NCBI GenBank assembly: GCA_029204225.1 | Contig: CM055106.1 | Location: forward strand, 45,805,180 to 45,865,179 | Length of the DNA stretch: 60,000 bases | Origin: Diphasiastrum complanatum | Taxonomy: Eukaryota > Streptophyta > Lycopodiopsida > Lycopodiales > Lycopodiaceae | Direction of reading: 5' to 3' | In this document: in pieces, positions 31,427-42,184 of the stretch | Position numbering within the stretch: the first letter of the stretch is position 1 | How the letters are laid out: every line of letters starts with the position of its first letter | Notes under the pieces: generated by a model | Database searches by the model: none | What the model was told of the DNA's origin: nothing | Seen by the model: the letters and a program-made list of their open reading frames with translations, nothing else | Position numbers and translations under genes: made by a program

Positions 31427-32580
31427 TCTCTATCTGTTCCTTGGATTGTTGCTCATTGTCAGGCTTGGCATATCCTGATTGCTTAGGTTATTGCCTCCGT
31501 TCCAGCTATTGTTTGTCGGGGTGATCTTCAGGTTCCCCGTCATTTCAGGTTGCTCCATATTGCTTGGTCTCCGATGCTGTGTTGCCACTTTGTTCTGGTG
31601 TTCCGAGACCATCGGGGTACCTTGAGAGAGTTCCTTCTCCTCTCTTGGATAGTTTTTGGAGATGTTGCTGCCATATACTTCAATGTTGCTCATATGTGCT
31701 TTGATACTCATTCCCAGCTACACGTGGATATTGCTCCGATGCTTGCTACTAATGTTGCAGATCTTGTTCCTCGTTCCATTGCATTTCTTCTATTCCTCAC
31801 TTGTGCGCCTGATGTGTACTTTGGGATTACACTTGCAGCCAATTCCGATGGGTCATGTGATTCTCCATCCGTTTTTGGTGTATCTTATGATGGATTGGTA
31901 TGTCCATATGAGGTCTTTTTAGATGAGTTTTTCGGCTATAGTTTTTCAGTTGGGGCCTCTACTATTTCTAGATTTGTTGCTACTGTTTTCATGCATGATG
32001 TCTTTTTAGATGATGCCTTGATTTCTTGGACCTTCTGGAGCTTTTGGCATGCTGCTCTTCTCCTGATATGGGCCTTGAGGGTACCGTGTGCCATTGTTAC
32101 TTCTCATTCATGGGCCTTATGGATACCTTGGGCTTTTGACCATGCTGGTGCATATTTCTCCATTTTAGCTATCCTTTGTCAGGATGATCTCTTTATGATC
32201 CATGTTTCCTGGCATATTGCTTGCTTTTCCATGCTGTTACAGCGTGCCTGTCATCCTACTTATGTTCCTACTCCTTGGTGCTGGTCTTCCGATGCTGTGA
32301 TTTTTTCTTGGGGCACGTTGCACATATGGTTGATGGTTATGTGTATGATGCGGCTATTCGCGATGAGTGTCCATCTCTTTTCCAGTTTCTTTATTGGCTT
32401 CCCGTTGCTGATGCAGTTCTACCTTCTCGGGCTTTTTGGATACCTTGGTATGATGTCCCTATATTTTGGGCTGATCCTCTGCTAGCTTGGGCATTACGGA
32501 TACCTTGGCACTCCTGGTTGCTGCTTGATCTTCTTCTGGTTCCTTGGCATTCTTGGTTGTTCCATATTGCTTGGTTTCAG
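31427..32580 (+). other. Middle region without known domain (copy A)
   Basis: Holds a 311-codon open frame (31550-32485) rich in Trp, Cys and hydrophobic residues. Nearly the same sequence follows protease in copy B. Words such as CCTTGGCATTCTTGG and CATATTGCTTGG recur. It takes the place of RT, RNase H and integrase. Whether it is translated is unknown; composition suggests it may be noncoding. Confidence 0.5.
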
Positions 32581-32589
32581 ATGACGCGG

Positions 32590-32871
32590 CCGAGATGTTC
32601 CTTTCATTGCCATGATGTTGATCCTAAGCTGTTCCCTTTCTTACCACCTGCCATTCACAAGGTTCGCCGTCACCATAGTCGACGTTGCCGGCAGATTCAG
32701 TTTTTCCAGTGGGATGGTCGTCCTATTGAGGAGGCCACATGGGAGCCTATTGATGTCTTTCATCATACACCATCACTTGCGGATCAGAATCGTGCTCTTG
32801 CTGCACTTGTTGGTTCCTCTACATCAGATGCTGCTCTAGTTGTTGATGCACCAGGGCTTGCTGCTGTTTGA
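32590..32871 (+). CDS. Chromodomain tail of copy A
   Basis: LPPAIHKVRRHHSRRCRQI and WDGRPIEEATWEPIDVFHH match the chromodomain at the end of the full-length integrases, in frame to the stop at 32869-32871. One residue before QWDG is missing. Chromodomain function without an integrase is doubtful; its retention may just reflect sequences needed near the 3' end. Confidence 0.72.
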   Translation, partial: PRCSFHCHDVDPKLFPFLPPAIHKVRRHHSRRCRQIQFFQWDGRPIEEATWEPIDVFHHTPSLADQNRALAALVGSSTSDAALVVDAPGLAAV

Positions 32872-32916
32872 TCCAATTTCTTTTCGGCAGTTGGATCCTT
32901 TTTTTGTGTCGGGGAG

Positions 32917-33181
32917 AGTTATGGACTCGGCTCATTACATTCGCCACGTCCATTTACATTTACTTTACTTTATGCATAAGCAGGCCTTGGGCCCTTTTTT
33001 ATTCATTAGTGACACTTGACTATATGGTTGGCCTTTGGCCTTATTATTCATTATAAGGCAATTTGGACATATTACTGGAGAGTGGGGGCCTTCTTGGAGG
33101 GCGCACTATTATCCCTCCCAGTTGGGCCCTTGCCACTGGAAGCTTCCTTTAGGCTATAAGTAGGGAATCTGTGTCATTTCA
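32917..33181 (+). repeat. 3' LTR of copy A, truncated
   Basis: Starts AGTTATGGACTCGG after the purine tract GGGGAG and follows the family LTR to the TATA-like CTATAAGTAGGG near 33155, then breaks off where the copia LTR begins. Confidence 0.85.
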
Positions 33182-33710
33182 TGCACAACTATTTTGTTTC
33201 TAGTCTTTTTCTTTTTCTGCTCTACTCATGCACACACTCTCTATATCTTGCTATCTAGTATATCTGGTATATTTCGTGGGAGCTAGAAAAATAGTTTATA
33301 TCTCCACTGTGTGGAGTTTACAAGATAGTTTAAACAGAGAATTACAAGAGTAGTTAACGCTAATCAACTAATCAGTGACTCTTCGTTGTTGCTATCCGTT
33401 TCAGCTGGGCGTGAAGCATAACACTCCAAGCCCGTCGAGCCGCCAGTTGGCAGCGCGAAAGATTCCTTTTCGTTTCTTTTGTTTTCTTTCGTTTCTTTTC
33501 GTTTTGCGGTTTTGCAGTCCTGCAACGCTTTGCAGGTTTTTGCGGTTCTGGAGGCTTGTTTGAGTTTCGCGAATCTTTCGTCACTCGTTCGAAGAGAACG
33601 CACGTTGACTTTCGCGAATTGTTTGATATTCGCGAATCGTTCGACCTTCGAGGCAAGGCTCGTTGACTTTTGTGTTGCGGCAAAGTTGCAAGAGTTCACC
33701 ATTTCTGACA
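33182..33710 (-). repeat. 3' LTR of second copia element
   Basis: In sense it starts TGTCAGAAATGG after the purine tract AAGAGGGAG (33711-33720) and ends AGTTGTGCA. The first part is unusual: TTCGCGAA words repeat (TCGCGAAT, TTCGCGAAAG). Confidence 0.8.
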
Positions 33711-34985
33711 CTCCCTCTTGAATTCAGCTTCGCAAGAGGATTGAGCTACCAAGGTTTGATTTTTGCATATCCAGCTGATTGCAGCTCTGCACGCTATGGT
33801 ACATCCTCTAGTTATGGACTTGCTGTCATCTTTGCAGCTCGCCCAACTTGCATCACTGTAGTGGTGCAGCTCGAATCCTTTTCTTTCGTTTTCAGCTCTG
33901 TAGGCTAATCCCATATTTTGGGTACCCTTCAGATACTGTAGGATTCGTTTTGCCATTTGCCAATGTGCCATGCCAGGATTGGAAGAGAATTGGCTTAAAG
34001 CATAAACAGAGAAAGCTAAATCGGGTCTGGTACAAATTGTGAGGTACATCAGACTGCCGATTAAGTTTTGGTAGGGTATACCTGCCATCTTCTGTTCTTC
34101 CTCTTCCGTTTTTGGGCAATCCTGCTTCGTCAGCTTGGATCCAGCTATCATTGGTGTGGCCTTTTCCTTGCAGTCCATCATGTTATACTGCTTGAGCACC
34201 TTTCTGGCATATTCAGACTGACTCAAGTGCATTTCGCCCTTTGTTCGATCTCTTCTGATCTCTAGCCCAAGGCATTTTGTTGCTTCTCCTAGATTTGTGA
34301 TTTCATAATTTTCAGAAATTTGACTCTTCGTGTCCTCGATTAGTTTCAAGGAGTTACCTATCATAAGGGAATCATCCACGAAGATGGTCAGTATCACAAA
34401 ATTTTTTCCTACTCTTTTTATGTAGACATTACAGTCCGGTTGTGTAGGCTTGAAGTCTAGAGACTTCAGAAGACTATCGAGCTTCTTATACCATGCTCGT
34501 GATGCCTGTTTTAGACCATAGATGCATCTCTGCAGCCGACAGACATATTGTCGATTGTCGGGGTCTTCAAATCCTTCAGGCTGCTTCATGAAGATTTCCT
34601 CCTCTAGATCTCCGTGGAGAAAGGCTGTCTTCACATCAATTTGGTGAATTTCCAGATTGTGTTGTGTGGCGTATGCAAGGATTAGTCGTATGCTTGTCAT
34701 CTTGACCATCGGCGAATATGTGTCGAAATAATCAACACCATATCTCTGTGTGTAGCCCTTCGCGACAAGCCTTGCCTTGTAACGGCCAATGGTGCCATTT
34801 GATTTCATTTTCTTCTTGTATATCCACTTGTAGTCGACGATTTTTCTGTTTTCTGGCAGTGAGTCTAGTGTCCATGCCTCGTTTCGCCTCATCGACTCGA
34901 TTTCCTCTGACATTGCCTGCTTCCAGAATTCTCCCTCTGGACTCTGGACAGCTTCTTGATATGTTGTTGGCTCTTCAGTGAAGCT
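33711..34985 (-). pseudogene. Copia reverse transcriptase and RNase H, 3' truncated
   Basis: A 400-residue open frame: WTLDSLPENRKIVDYKWIY, YKARLVAKGYTQRYGVDY, HQIDVKTAFLHGDLEEEIFM, CIYGLKQASRAWYKKLDSLL, then the active site FVDDSLMIG (FVDD in place of the usual YVDD). RNase H has YSDASWASCKDDSKS and QSSCEAEF. The last part of RNase H is missing: SCEAEF is followed directly by the purine tract. RT is the best preserved copia coding sequence here. The TGA near 35031 separates it from the linker. Confidence 0.87.
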
Positions 34986-35030
34986 GCAGTACTCGAATTG
35001 GGTGTCTTCGCTCCACTGAAGATTGTCAGC

Positions 35031-35728
35031 GGATCAGTCTGGAGGTCGTCTTTGTCTTGTTGACCTTCTGGGTTCGTTTCGTTGCTGCTCGAACGTTTCT
35101 TGTTCGTGGGGTTGATCCTCCGCTTCCTGCTGCTCTGGAGTCTGTGGCTCAACATTCTGATCTGACGTCTGTCCTCGATCTCCCTCTTGAATTGGCAACA
35201 ATGTGAAGATCTCATGGCCTCTTTCATCTTTTAGTCCAGGGAATGTGGACTCATCGAACTTCACATCTCTGCTCGAAACAACCTTTTTCGTGGTTGGGTT
35301 GTAGAGCCTGTATACTTGTGTTCCGTTCCGACCATGATCGTTTGCTCTGATTTATCATCAAGCTTGCTTCTTTTTTCTTTTGGAATGTGCTTATATGCTG
35401 CACATCCGAACACACGTACGTATGATAGATCAGGCTTTCTACCTGTCCACATTTCATACGGTGTCTTGTCTTCTAGCGCTGTCTTTGTTGATTTGTTCTG
35501 CAGGTGTACAGCTGCAGCTATTGCCTCAGCCCAGAATTGACTTGGCAATTGAGCCTGTGCCATCATGCATCTGGCTCCTTCGACTAGCGTTCTGTTTCTT
35601 GTTTCTGCGACACCATTATATTCTGGTGTGTACGCAGGTGTGAACTGATGCTCGATCCCCTGTTCTTGGCAGAATTTTGAAAATTCTTTGCTCTTGTACT
35701 CACCTCCATTGTCAGATCTGATGATCTG
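35031..35728 (-). pseudogene. Copia integrase C-terminus and linker
   Basis: Right to left in sense: SDNGGEYKS, YNGVAETRNRTLVEGARCMM, LPSQFWAEAIAAAVHLQN, PYEMWTGRKPDLSYVRVFGC, KKVVSSRDVKFDES, then the linker with RRSTRQRRPPD. A frameshift lies near 35310. The element breaks off at 35728 just upstream of SDNGGE. Confidence 0.82.
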
Positions 35729-35798
35729 TAACCACCCAAATTATTTGGATCATTGGGTTACGTATTCTTTTCAGTTACTTTTGATTTTATTTTTTATC

Positions 35799-37016
35799 AT
35801 GACTTCTGATTTTTGGTCTCTAGCCCTTTACATTATCTTTTTATTTTTAATAGTGATATACCATCTGAACATATGTTCGACAAATGGATCACACGTCTTC
35901 AGTATTTCTTTGATACTTCTCGGCCAACTTGTCCAGGTCCTATTAAGATTCTTTATGCAATTTTTCTCTTAAAGGGTTCTGCTAGGTCAAAGTGGTTTGA
36001 CTATGTCCATTCTCATCCGCCTATCTCTGAGTGGCATGACTTTCTCCCTGTACTTTGCCTTCTTATATTTTCCGATGATGATTCTGTATTTGTTCCTCCT
36101 CTCGCTCTTAATTATAGGTCTTGAGAGTTCGACTCCTTCTGATTCCCCTCGTGAGCATTCTTCCATATGCGAGGTTCCATTTTCTTGTGCAGGACAAATA
36201 GAGATAGAGTCACACATTTCTAGTGATTCACATGAGGTTGATTCACACATTGCTAGCGATACACATGAGGATGATTCTATATCACACAGTGTGAGCGAGT
36301 TGCCTTATTTACTTGAGATAGTTATTGATCTACTTGAGCTCGTCATTGTATCCCCATAGTGAGTCAGAGTCACATATACAGGTTCCTACTGATGCTGATT
36401 TACATATACAGGTTGCGGCTGATATGGTCCTTGATACTGATATAGCATGCTATGATACCATTGTTGATGCCGTTGCATGTTGTGATGGTGCTACCGATGT
36501 TGTTGCATACTATGATATTGTTCCATGCTTTGATACTAATATAGTATGCCTTGCTACTACTACCGATGTTGTTGCATGCTTTGATATTGTTTTTGACTAC
36601 TTTGATGCTTCTCATGTTCCTGAGCGCCATGCTATAGATGTTGTCGCCTATGCTCCTTATTTCGATATTATTCATGGGTCTACGGTTGCTCTTTCAGATG
36701 GTTTGGCTACTCCTCCAGTAGATCTCCATATGGCATATGGTTATACATTTCATGATGGTCCTATTGTATACTCACTAGCTTATTTTGCTGATAGCCGTCT
36801 AGATGAGTATGCGGTTCTTCTAGATGCATATTTAGGCCAGAACTTATCAGTTGATGCTTCTGTTATTATGCCTACGTATGTTGTTCCATTTGTGGATCAT
36901 ATTATTCTAGATGCGGGGCGAGAGTATATTGCTCTAGTGGATACATGCACTACACATTCATTTATTAGCAGTTACATTTCCACCAGGATTCGTGCTACAC
37001 CTGTCCCTGCTTCCTA
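35799..37016 (+). pseudogene. Gag-like protein and protease start of copy B
   Basis: Homologous to 30114-31340. Words HMFDKWITRLQYFFD, SARSKWFDYVHSHPP, the ACYD-type repeats near 36435-36600, and VDTCTTHSFISSYI. The protease active site reads DTC where DTG is required, so it is inactive. A frameshift lies near 35825 and another near 36355. Confidence 0.68.
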
Positions 37017-37065
37017 GCCTCTCAGTGTTGAGATTGTTAGTTCCCATTCTTTTCTCAGTTCTCAG

Positions 37066-37949
37066 ATGTTTCAGGGCTTGGATTATGGCATTGGTGATTT
37101 TTCTGGTCAGGCAGATTTCTACATCATTCCTTTGGAGCACTATGACATTTTTTTTGGTGCAGACTGGTTCTCTTCACTTGGTACTGTTGCTGTGGATCTC
37201 TCTCAGCAGACACTTTCCTTTACTCATGCTGGTCAACATCATTCACTTGCTGATATTGATTCCCAGGGTCACTATCAGTTACCAGGAAGCAGTTTATGCG
37301 TAGCCTGCCAAAGGCTCAGGGTGCAGCTCTTCTTTCCATTCAAAGTACATCAGTTGCTGCTTCACTTTCACCGTCCGTGGGTCCTCTTCCTCAGGTTGAT
37401 GCTGCTCCAGATTTACAGGTTGTTGCTATGTGCCTTGCGCCTATATGCCTTGATTCACAGATATCGTATTCAATGGTCATTCCTGGTTTCATTGATATTG
37501 AGGCCGTATACCTTGGTGGTATTTCTACTATTGCATCTGCGCATACCTCAGATAGCCCTCCTTGTTCGGTGGTTGGTGCAGTATCTTCTCCATTGGTATC
37601 TATATCTCCATCTCTTGAGTCTGTTATGGCCGATGTTCCTATTGATTTCTCTGGGGTTCTTCACAAGTCCACGGTTGATGGTTTCCTCGCTCTTGGTGAG
37701 CAGGTTGTATCTTCTTTCGCTTTACTCCATGGATCTTTGCTTGAGGTTTGTGATCTGCCTCATGATATTCATATAGTTGCTTACATGATTCATGCGCTTT
37801 TGGCCCTTACTGTTACACATTTTCCATCTGAGGATATTTGCCAGATGGTCATTATTACTTATCTAGGGTATTTATATGATGTGATCTTTTTAAATGAGTA
37901 TACGGGGATCCTTCAGTCTCCTTGTGTTTCTCATATAGGTTTGCTGTAG
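37066..37949 (+). pseudogene. Protease remainder and unknown segment of copy B
   Basis: MFQGLDYGIGDFSGQADFYI and FFGADWFSSLGTVAVDLSQQ complete the protease. After a frameshift near 37300 a 217-codon frame begins MRSLPKAQGAALLSIQ, the usual protease-RT linker of this family. It then has about 190 residues that do not resemble RT. I do not recognise them. Confidence 0.6.
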
Positions 37950-38590
37950 TCACTGCCGATGGTATACATGCGACTGATTCCTTTTTGCCTCTTGATATTT
38001 GGCATTCCTGGTTATTACGTATAGCTTGGTTTTCATTTGGACCTGCTCATTGGTGCTGGTTTTTCCATATTACTGCTCGCCTATGGTGCGGATATCTTTA
38101 TGATTATGCATGCGGCTCTCTATCTGTGTCTTGGATTGTTGCTCATTGTCAAGCTTGGCATATCCTGATGGCTTGGGTTATTGTCTCTGTTCCAGCTATT
38201 GTTTGTCCGAGTGATCTTCAGGTTCCCAGTCATTTCGTATTGCTTCATATCGCTTAGTCTCCGATGCTGAGTTGCCACTTCGTTCTAGTGTTCCGAGACC
38301 ATCAAAGTACCTTGAGAGAGTTCCTTCTCCTCTCTTGGATAGTTTTTGGGGATGTTGCTGCCATATACTTCAGTGTTGCTCATATGTGCTTTGATACTCA
38401 TTCCCAATGACACGTGGATATTGCTTCGATGCTTGCTACTGATGCTGCAGATCCTGTTCCTTTTTCCAGTGCATTTCTTCTATTCCTCACTTGTGCGCCT
38501 GGTGTGTACTTTGGGATTACACTTGTGGCCAGTTCCGATGGGTCATTCGATTCTCCATCCGTTTTTGCGAGATTGTTCCTATGTACATTA

Positions 38591-38927
38591 GGCTTCTTTT
38601 GTTGAATACATAATGATCAAATGGAGCAACAAACAATATTTGATTTCTCAAAGACTTCGATTTTGAAATCTATCGATTATAGGAGAACTAGAACTCCTAT
38701 ATGAGAAATTTCAATATCCTTTTTCAATTGTCAACTCACCCTTGATGCTGTAGATTTGATCAAAAAAGAGTGTTGCTCATTTATCTATTATGTTGTTTGT
38801 GTTAAAAGAATTGTAATAGATAGCATAGATCTAGGAAATTCAGCAATTATAGAGTTTACAAGGATGTGAGTAGCAATATTGGATTTGTATATGCATTGAC
38901 AGGCTCTGAAGTGATTGCGTGTGATAG
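38591..38927 (+). other. Intron sequence before Orai-like exon B
   Basis: AT-rich, no transposon recognised. It ends GCGTGTGATAG, a usable splice acceptor with a weak pyrimidine tract. Confidence 0.5.
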
Positions 38928-38966
38928 GTGTTGGTTGGTGTTTACGGTATCTTAACTGCTATTGTG
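38928..38966 (+). CDS. Orai-type calcium channel, exon B (39-nt microexon, first half of TM2)
   Basis: The exon encodes the 13 residues VLVGVYGILTAIV. The acceptor GATAG|G and donor GTG|GTAAGT fit splicing, and both ends are phase 0, matching exon A's exit and exon C's entry. Joined to exon C, the residues give a single hydrophobic segment corresponding to Orai TM2 (animal LIAFSACTTVLV followed by ALMISTCIL). The loop after TM1 would be about six residues shorter than in human Orai1. On its own such a short exon would not be identifiable; the support is position, phase and the fit of both neighbours. Confidence 0.62.
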
Positions 38967-39375
38967 GTAAGTTTTTCTCCCATCAGTCACTTTTTTGCCC
39001 TAACTGTTCTTCTTCAAGTTGTTGCATTTACTATTTATTTTTGTATAGTTGGAATGCTACATCTTAGATCATTTCCTTTCATTATGATCATTTTGGAGAA
39101 TATGATCTTAAAATGAAGCTAATGTACACTTTTGATGGCATGATCATTCTACATGCATGCATGATTATTTTTGAATGATTTATAATGGAATGTCAATAGG
39201 TACTTTGCATTTTGCCAGCAATAGGGTATATAAAGGATACAAGGAGCTCTTATCTCAGTGGCTTGATATAGTGTCGGTTTACCTCTATGGCAGTGCTGGG
39301 TCATGTATAGTATATACCTTTCATAGCCTAGAATTATGTCAGCATGATCAAGATTCATGGCATTGAAAGTAAATG
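38967..39375 (+). other. Start of second giant intron
   Basis: Begins GTAAGT. No element was recognised in the first 400 bp. The intron extends to 55783, about 16.8 kb. Confidence 0.5.
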
Positions 39376-39940
39376 CTCAGCGTAATTCTGCATCTAAAGC
39401 TCAAGATTAACCCAAACCTGCATGTCCAGCCCCGAGTCTAGATGGACCATGTATAGATGATCACTAGCCTTGGTGGGCACCTAGAGCTTCTGCGCAAGCC
39501 GAGAGCTGATAAAGTTGTGAGTCCTAACTGAATCAAACAATATACTTACATATTTTTCTAATAATTTACTTCGAGCGTGAAACAGTTCATTAGTACGGAA
39601 AGCCAAAGTGCCAAAGCTACAATTGCAAGCAATATCACTAGCTAATTAAATTTTGAGTTTGCCTGTGGGTATTTCCATGATCACATTACTTGATGATGAT
39701 TTCTTCTTTTGGGGCACCTCTTGGCTTGATGCCCTGGTTTACTACATAGAAAGCATAAATCTCCTTAATTGCCTATTGACAAACCTTGTCTTTTGCCATG
39801 GACTTTTTGATTTACCTGTTCTTGTGTCTTGCCTCATCCGGTTCCTCAATTTTTTTTTCCTTCTATGCCTAGGTTTATCTTTTATTTGCGTTGGAGCCAT
39901 TTGGCTATTTGTCTTCTTGCTTGAAGATACCATTGTACTA
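39376..39940 (-). pseudogene. Gypsy gag zinc knuckle and protease fragment, minus strand
   Basis: The reverse strand near 39740-39700 reads CFLCSKPGHQAKRCPKRR, a CCHC zinc knuckle. Near 39540-39500 it reads LFDSVRTHNFISSRLAQKL, a gypsy protease whose D-S-G has become D-S-V, followed by LDSGLDMQVWV. It lies head to head with the plus-strand RT that starts at 39945, so an inversion or separate insertion occurred. No frame is intact. Confidence 0.65.
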
Positions 39941-39944
39941 TCGT

Positions 39945-41334
39945 TGGGTTTCAACACTCGGAAAGCATCCTCTCGTATGTGTTCCCTATAGGATGACCCT
40001 TAAGGAGGAGGAAGAGGTGAGGAAGATACTCGATGAATATCTTAGATTAGGTTACATCAAATCTAGTTATTCCCCTTCGCTTCGCCGATTTTGTTGGTGA
40101 AGAAGAAAGATGGATCTTTTAGGATGTATCTAGATTATTGTGGCTTGAATAAGATCACGATTAAACACAGATATCCTATGTCGTGAATAGATGATTTGTT
40201 GGACACATTGCATGGTGCGAAGGTGTTAAGCAAGATAGACCTTAAAGGTGGCTACCATCAAATCCGTATCAGGGAGCCTGATGTACCGAAGGCGACATTT
40301 GGTACGTGCTTTGGACATTATGAGTTCTTGGTCATGCCTTTTGGTTTGACTAATGCTCCAACAACGTTCATGATGCTCATGAATGACATACTCAAAGATT
40401 TTATGGGTAGGTTTGTCGTTAATTTTATCGATGGCATCCTAGTCTACAGTAAGTTGATTCTAGACCATAGAGAGCATCTAGGAACAGTCTTTAGGGCATT
40501 GCAAGACAATGTTTTGCATGCTAATGATAAGAAGACTGAGTTGTGTATGACTCATGTGGTCTACGTCGGCGGTCACATTGTGACGACCGAGGGGATAGTT
40601 GTAGATCCAGCTAAGGTGGCTATAATATTGAGTTGGCCTTGACTAACTCGTTAGTTATGCTCTTTCTTGGGTCTTTGCATATTTTATTGCAGATTCGTCG
40701 AGAATTATAGTCTGGTAGCTGCTCCATTGACGGACCAGTTACTTGGTAATAATAATCTGGTTATTAGGGTTAAGGAGACTGAGGCAGTTTTCAAGCACTA
40801 AAGGAGGCAGTGGCCACTACACATGTGCTTAAGATTGTCAACCTCCAAAAGCCATTTCGTTTAGAGACCGATGCAAGTGGCATTGCAATTGGGGCAGTCC
40901 TCAGCCAGGAGGTGAGGCCAGTAGCCTTTGAGAGTAAAAAGCTAACTCTTGCTCAGCAGAGGTACCCAACACATGAGAAGGATTATACATTCACTCAAGG
41001 TGTGGCGACTCTATTTATATGGTGCTGAATTTTATAGTTATACTGACCATCACACTCTTAAGTGCTTTTGCAATCAACCAGAGTTAAAGGGTTGCCAAGC
41101 GCGGTGGATTGACTTGATGCAAGAATTTCATTTGGAGATTTTGTATCTCAAAAGGAAGGAAATGTGGTCGTTGATGCATTGTCTCGTATGATGTATCAAA
41201 TGTCTTTCACAATTGTTGAAAGCGAGCTCATTAATGATATTAGACAGGCTCAACAAAGAGATGTGCACTACTAGCATGTGGCCTAGTGCACACGTCATTA
41301 CCTGTATTTCGGATGGAGCAGCCACATCTATCTT
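39945..41334 (+). pseudogene. Gypsy RT and RNase H fragment
   Basis: YRMTLKEEEEVRKILDEYLR starts RT near 39990. SKIDLKGGYHQIRIREPD and MPFGLTNAPTTFMMLMNDIL follow at 40226-40400. The active site reads FIDG at about 40426 in place of YIDD, so it is dead. RNase H follows (LETDASGIAIGAVLSQ near 40860, YTDHHTLKCF near 41040). It ends where an LTR begins at 41335. This is a different gypsy lineage from the elements at 1-14 kb. Confidence 0.8.
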
Positions 41335-41533
41335 TGTTACGTACCCATAAGGGCACGTAACAGGTTACTTGAGGTGACAGTCTCTTTTACGGGACAAAAT
41401 GTTGGTCTAGAGCTATATGTCTTTTGGGTGCCATGTGTCAATGTCCTATTGGCATGAGGTGACCCTTTGTTATGGACCCGTGTTAGTGTGCACAACTGAC
41501 ATGTGTCGTTAGTCATGCGTGACTCCAATGCGT
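41335..41533 (+). repeat. Partial 5' LTR
   Basis: Matches 43014-43206 (TTTTGGGTGCCA, ATGGACCC, GTCATGCGTGACTCCAATG), then diverges, so the downstream part is deleted or replaced. Confidence 0.78.
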
Positions 41534-41709
41534 GACTCTCATCATTGAGGAGCTTGTCTTGGCGTAGTCTCATTGAGTAGAGCTCTCAAGCCTCCTAAGC
41601 CAATTTGTAGCCAAACTCTTGCCATTGTTTCCTTCGAACTTACTTTAGTGCGCCATGCGCTTTGCCCTTGGGTGAAGGACCGTCTTCACCACCCCCACCT
41701 CCTGAGTTA

Positions 41710-42160
41710 GATACCGCTCAACTTGTATAGCGCTTGAACTCCCTTCAGAACGAAATCTTGGAAATGCAGTGTAGGCATGCCGCGGCCGAGCACGAGTGGC
41801 GTTCTTCAACTGACTTGCGGTCTGCCATGTTGTACCCCATGTTCAACTCGGAATTCTTTTCGGGAGAAAAGAAGGACCGACATCCTGATGTTGTGCTTTC
41901 ATGGTTGGATCGGTGGAATAGTCATTTTTCCATGCATGATTCGCCTGACAGCACGAAGATCGCTACTGCCCTTATGTTCTTATGCGGGAAGGTGTATACA
42001 CGGTGGCAAGATCTCAAGGATAGGGCTGGTACCATTACCACTTGGGATGCTTTTCAGGAAGCCTTTAAAATGGCTTTCCTGCTGGTCCTGGATGACAAGC
42101 ATTGGCAGCAATTTGCCACCATGCAAATGGGTAGTAGGCCGTTAGACGCCTACATATAGG
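41710..42160 (+). pseudogene. Gypsy gag fragment
   Basis: LDRWNSHFSMHDSPDSTKIA, ALMFLCGKVYTRWQDLKDR and AFQEAFKMAFLLVLDDKHW are gag core motifs of the retrotransposon gag family. A TAG near 42157 ends the frame. No zinc knuckle follows because of the deletion. Confidence 0.75.
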
Positions 42161-42184
42161 AGTTCCATGAAGTCTTGCCCCGAT

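Larger units (their letters stand above)
29302..33181 (+). mobile_element. Non-autonomous gypsy-like element, copy A (gag-like, protease, chromodomain)
   Basis: A plus-strand element in the same LTR family. It starts with a short LTR piece (29302-29345, ATTCGCCACGTCCATTTAC), then a leader, a gag-like frame (30114-31223), a protease (31205-31420), a 1.1-kb middle region without known domain, a chromodomain tail (about 32590-32871), a purine tract and the 3' LTR start (32917-33181). There is no RT, RNase H or integrase core. It must have used the enzymes of a relative. The 3' LTR is cut by the copia element at 33182. Confidence 0.8.
33182..35728 (-). mobile_element. Truncated Ty1/copia element, second family
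   Basis: A minus-strand element with its 3' LTR at 33182-33710, then RNase H, RT, linker and integrase C-terminus to 35728, where it ends abruptly. Gag, protease, most of integrase and the 5' LTR are absent. It is a different family from the copia at 14.5 kb (different LTR). The left end cuts the 3' LTR of the gypsy-like copy A. Confidence 0.87.
35729..38590 (+). mobile_element. Non-autonomous gypsy-like element, copy B (no LTR)
   Basis: Starts at ACCACCCAAATTATTTGG, the same point as 30047 in copy A, and follows it to about 38575. It contains the gag-like region with a frameshift near 35825, a longer protease, an extra segment of about 1 kb that copy A has lost, and the middle region. The chromodomain and both LTRs are missing. 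Confidence 0.75.

Noticed and set aside
31550-32485. 311-codon frame as a host membrane protein gene
   Set aside because: It lies inside the gypsy-like element, recurs in copy B with frame breaks, and its hydrophobic content follows from repeated Trp/Cys codons.
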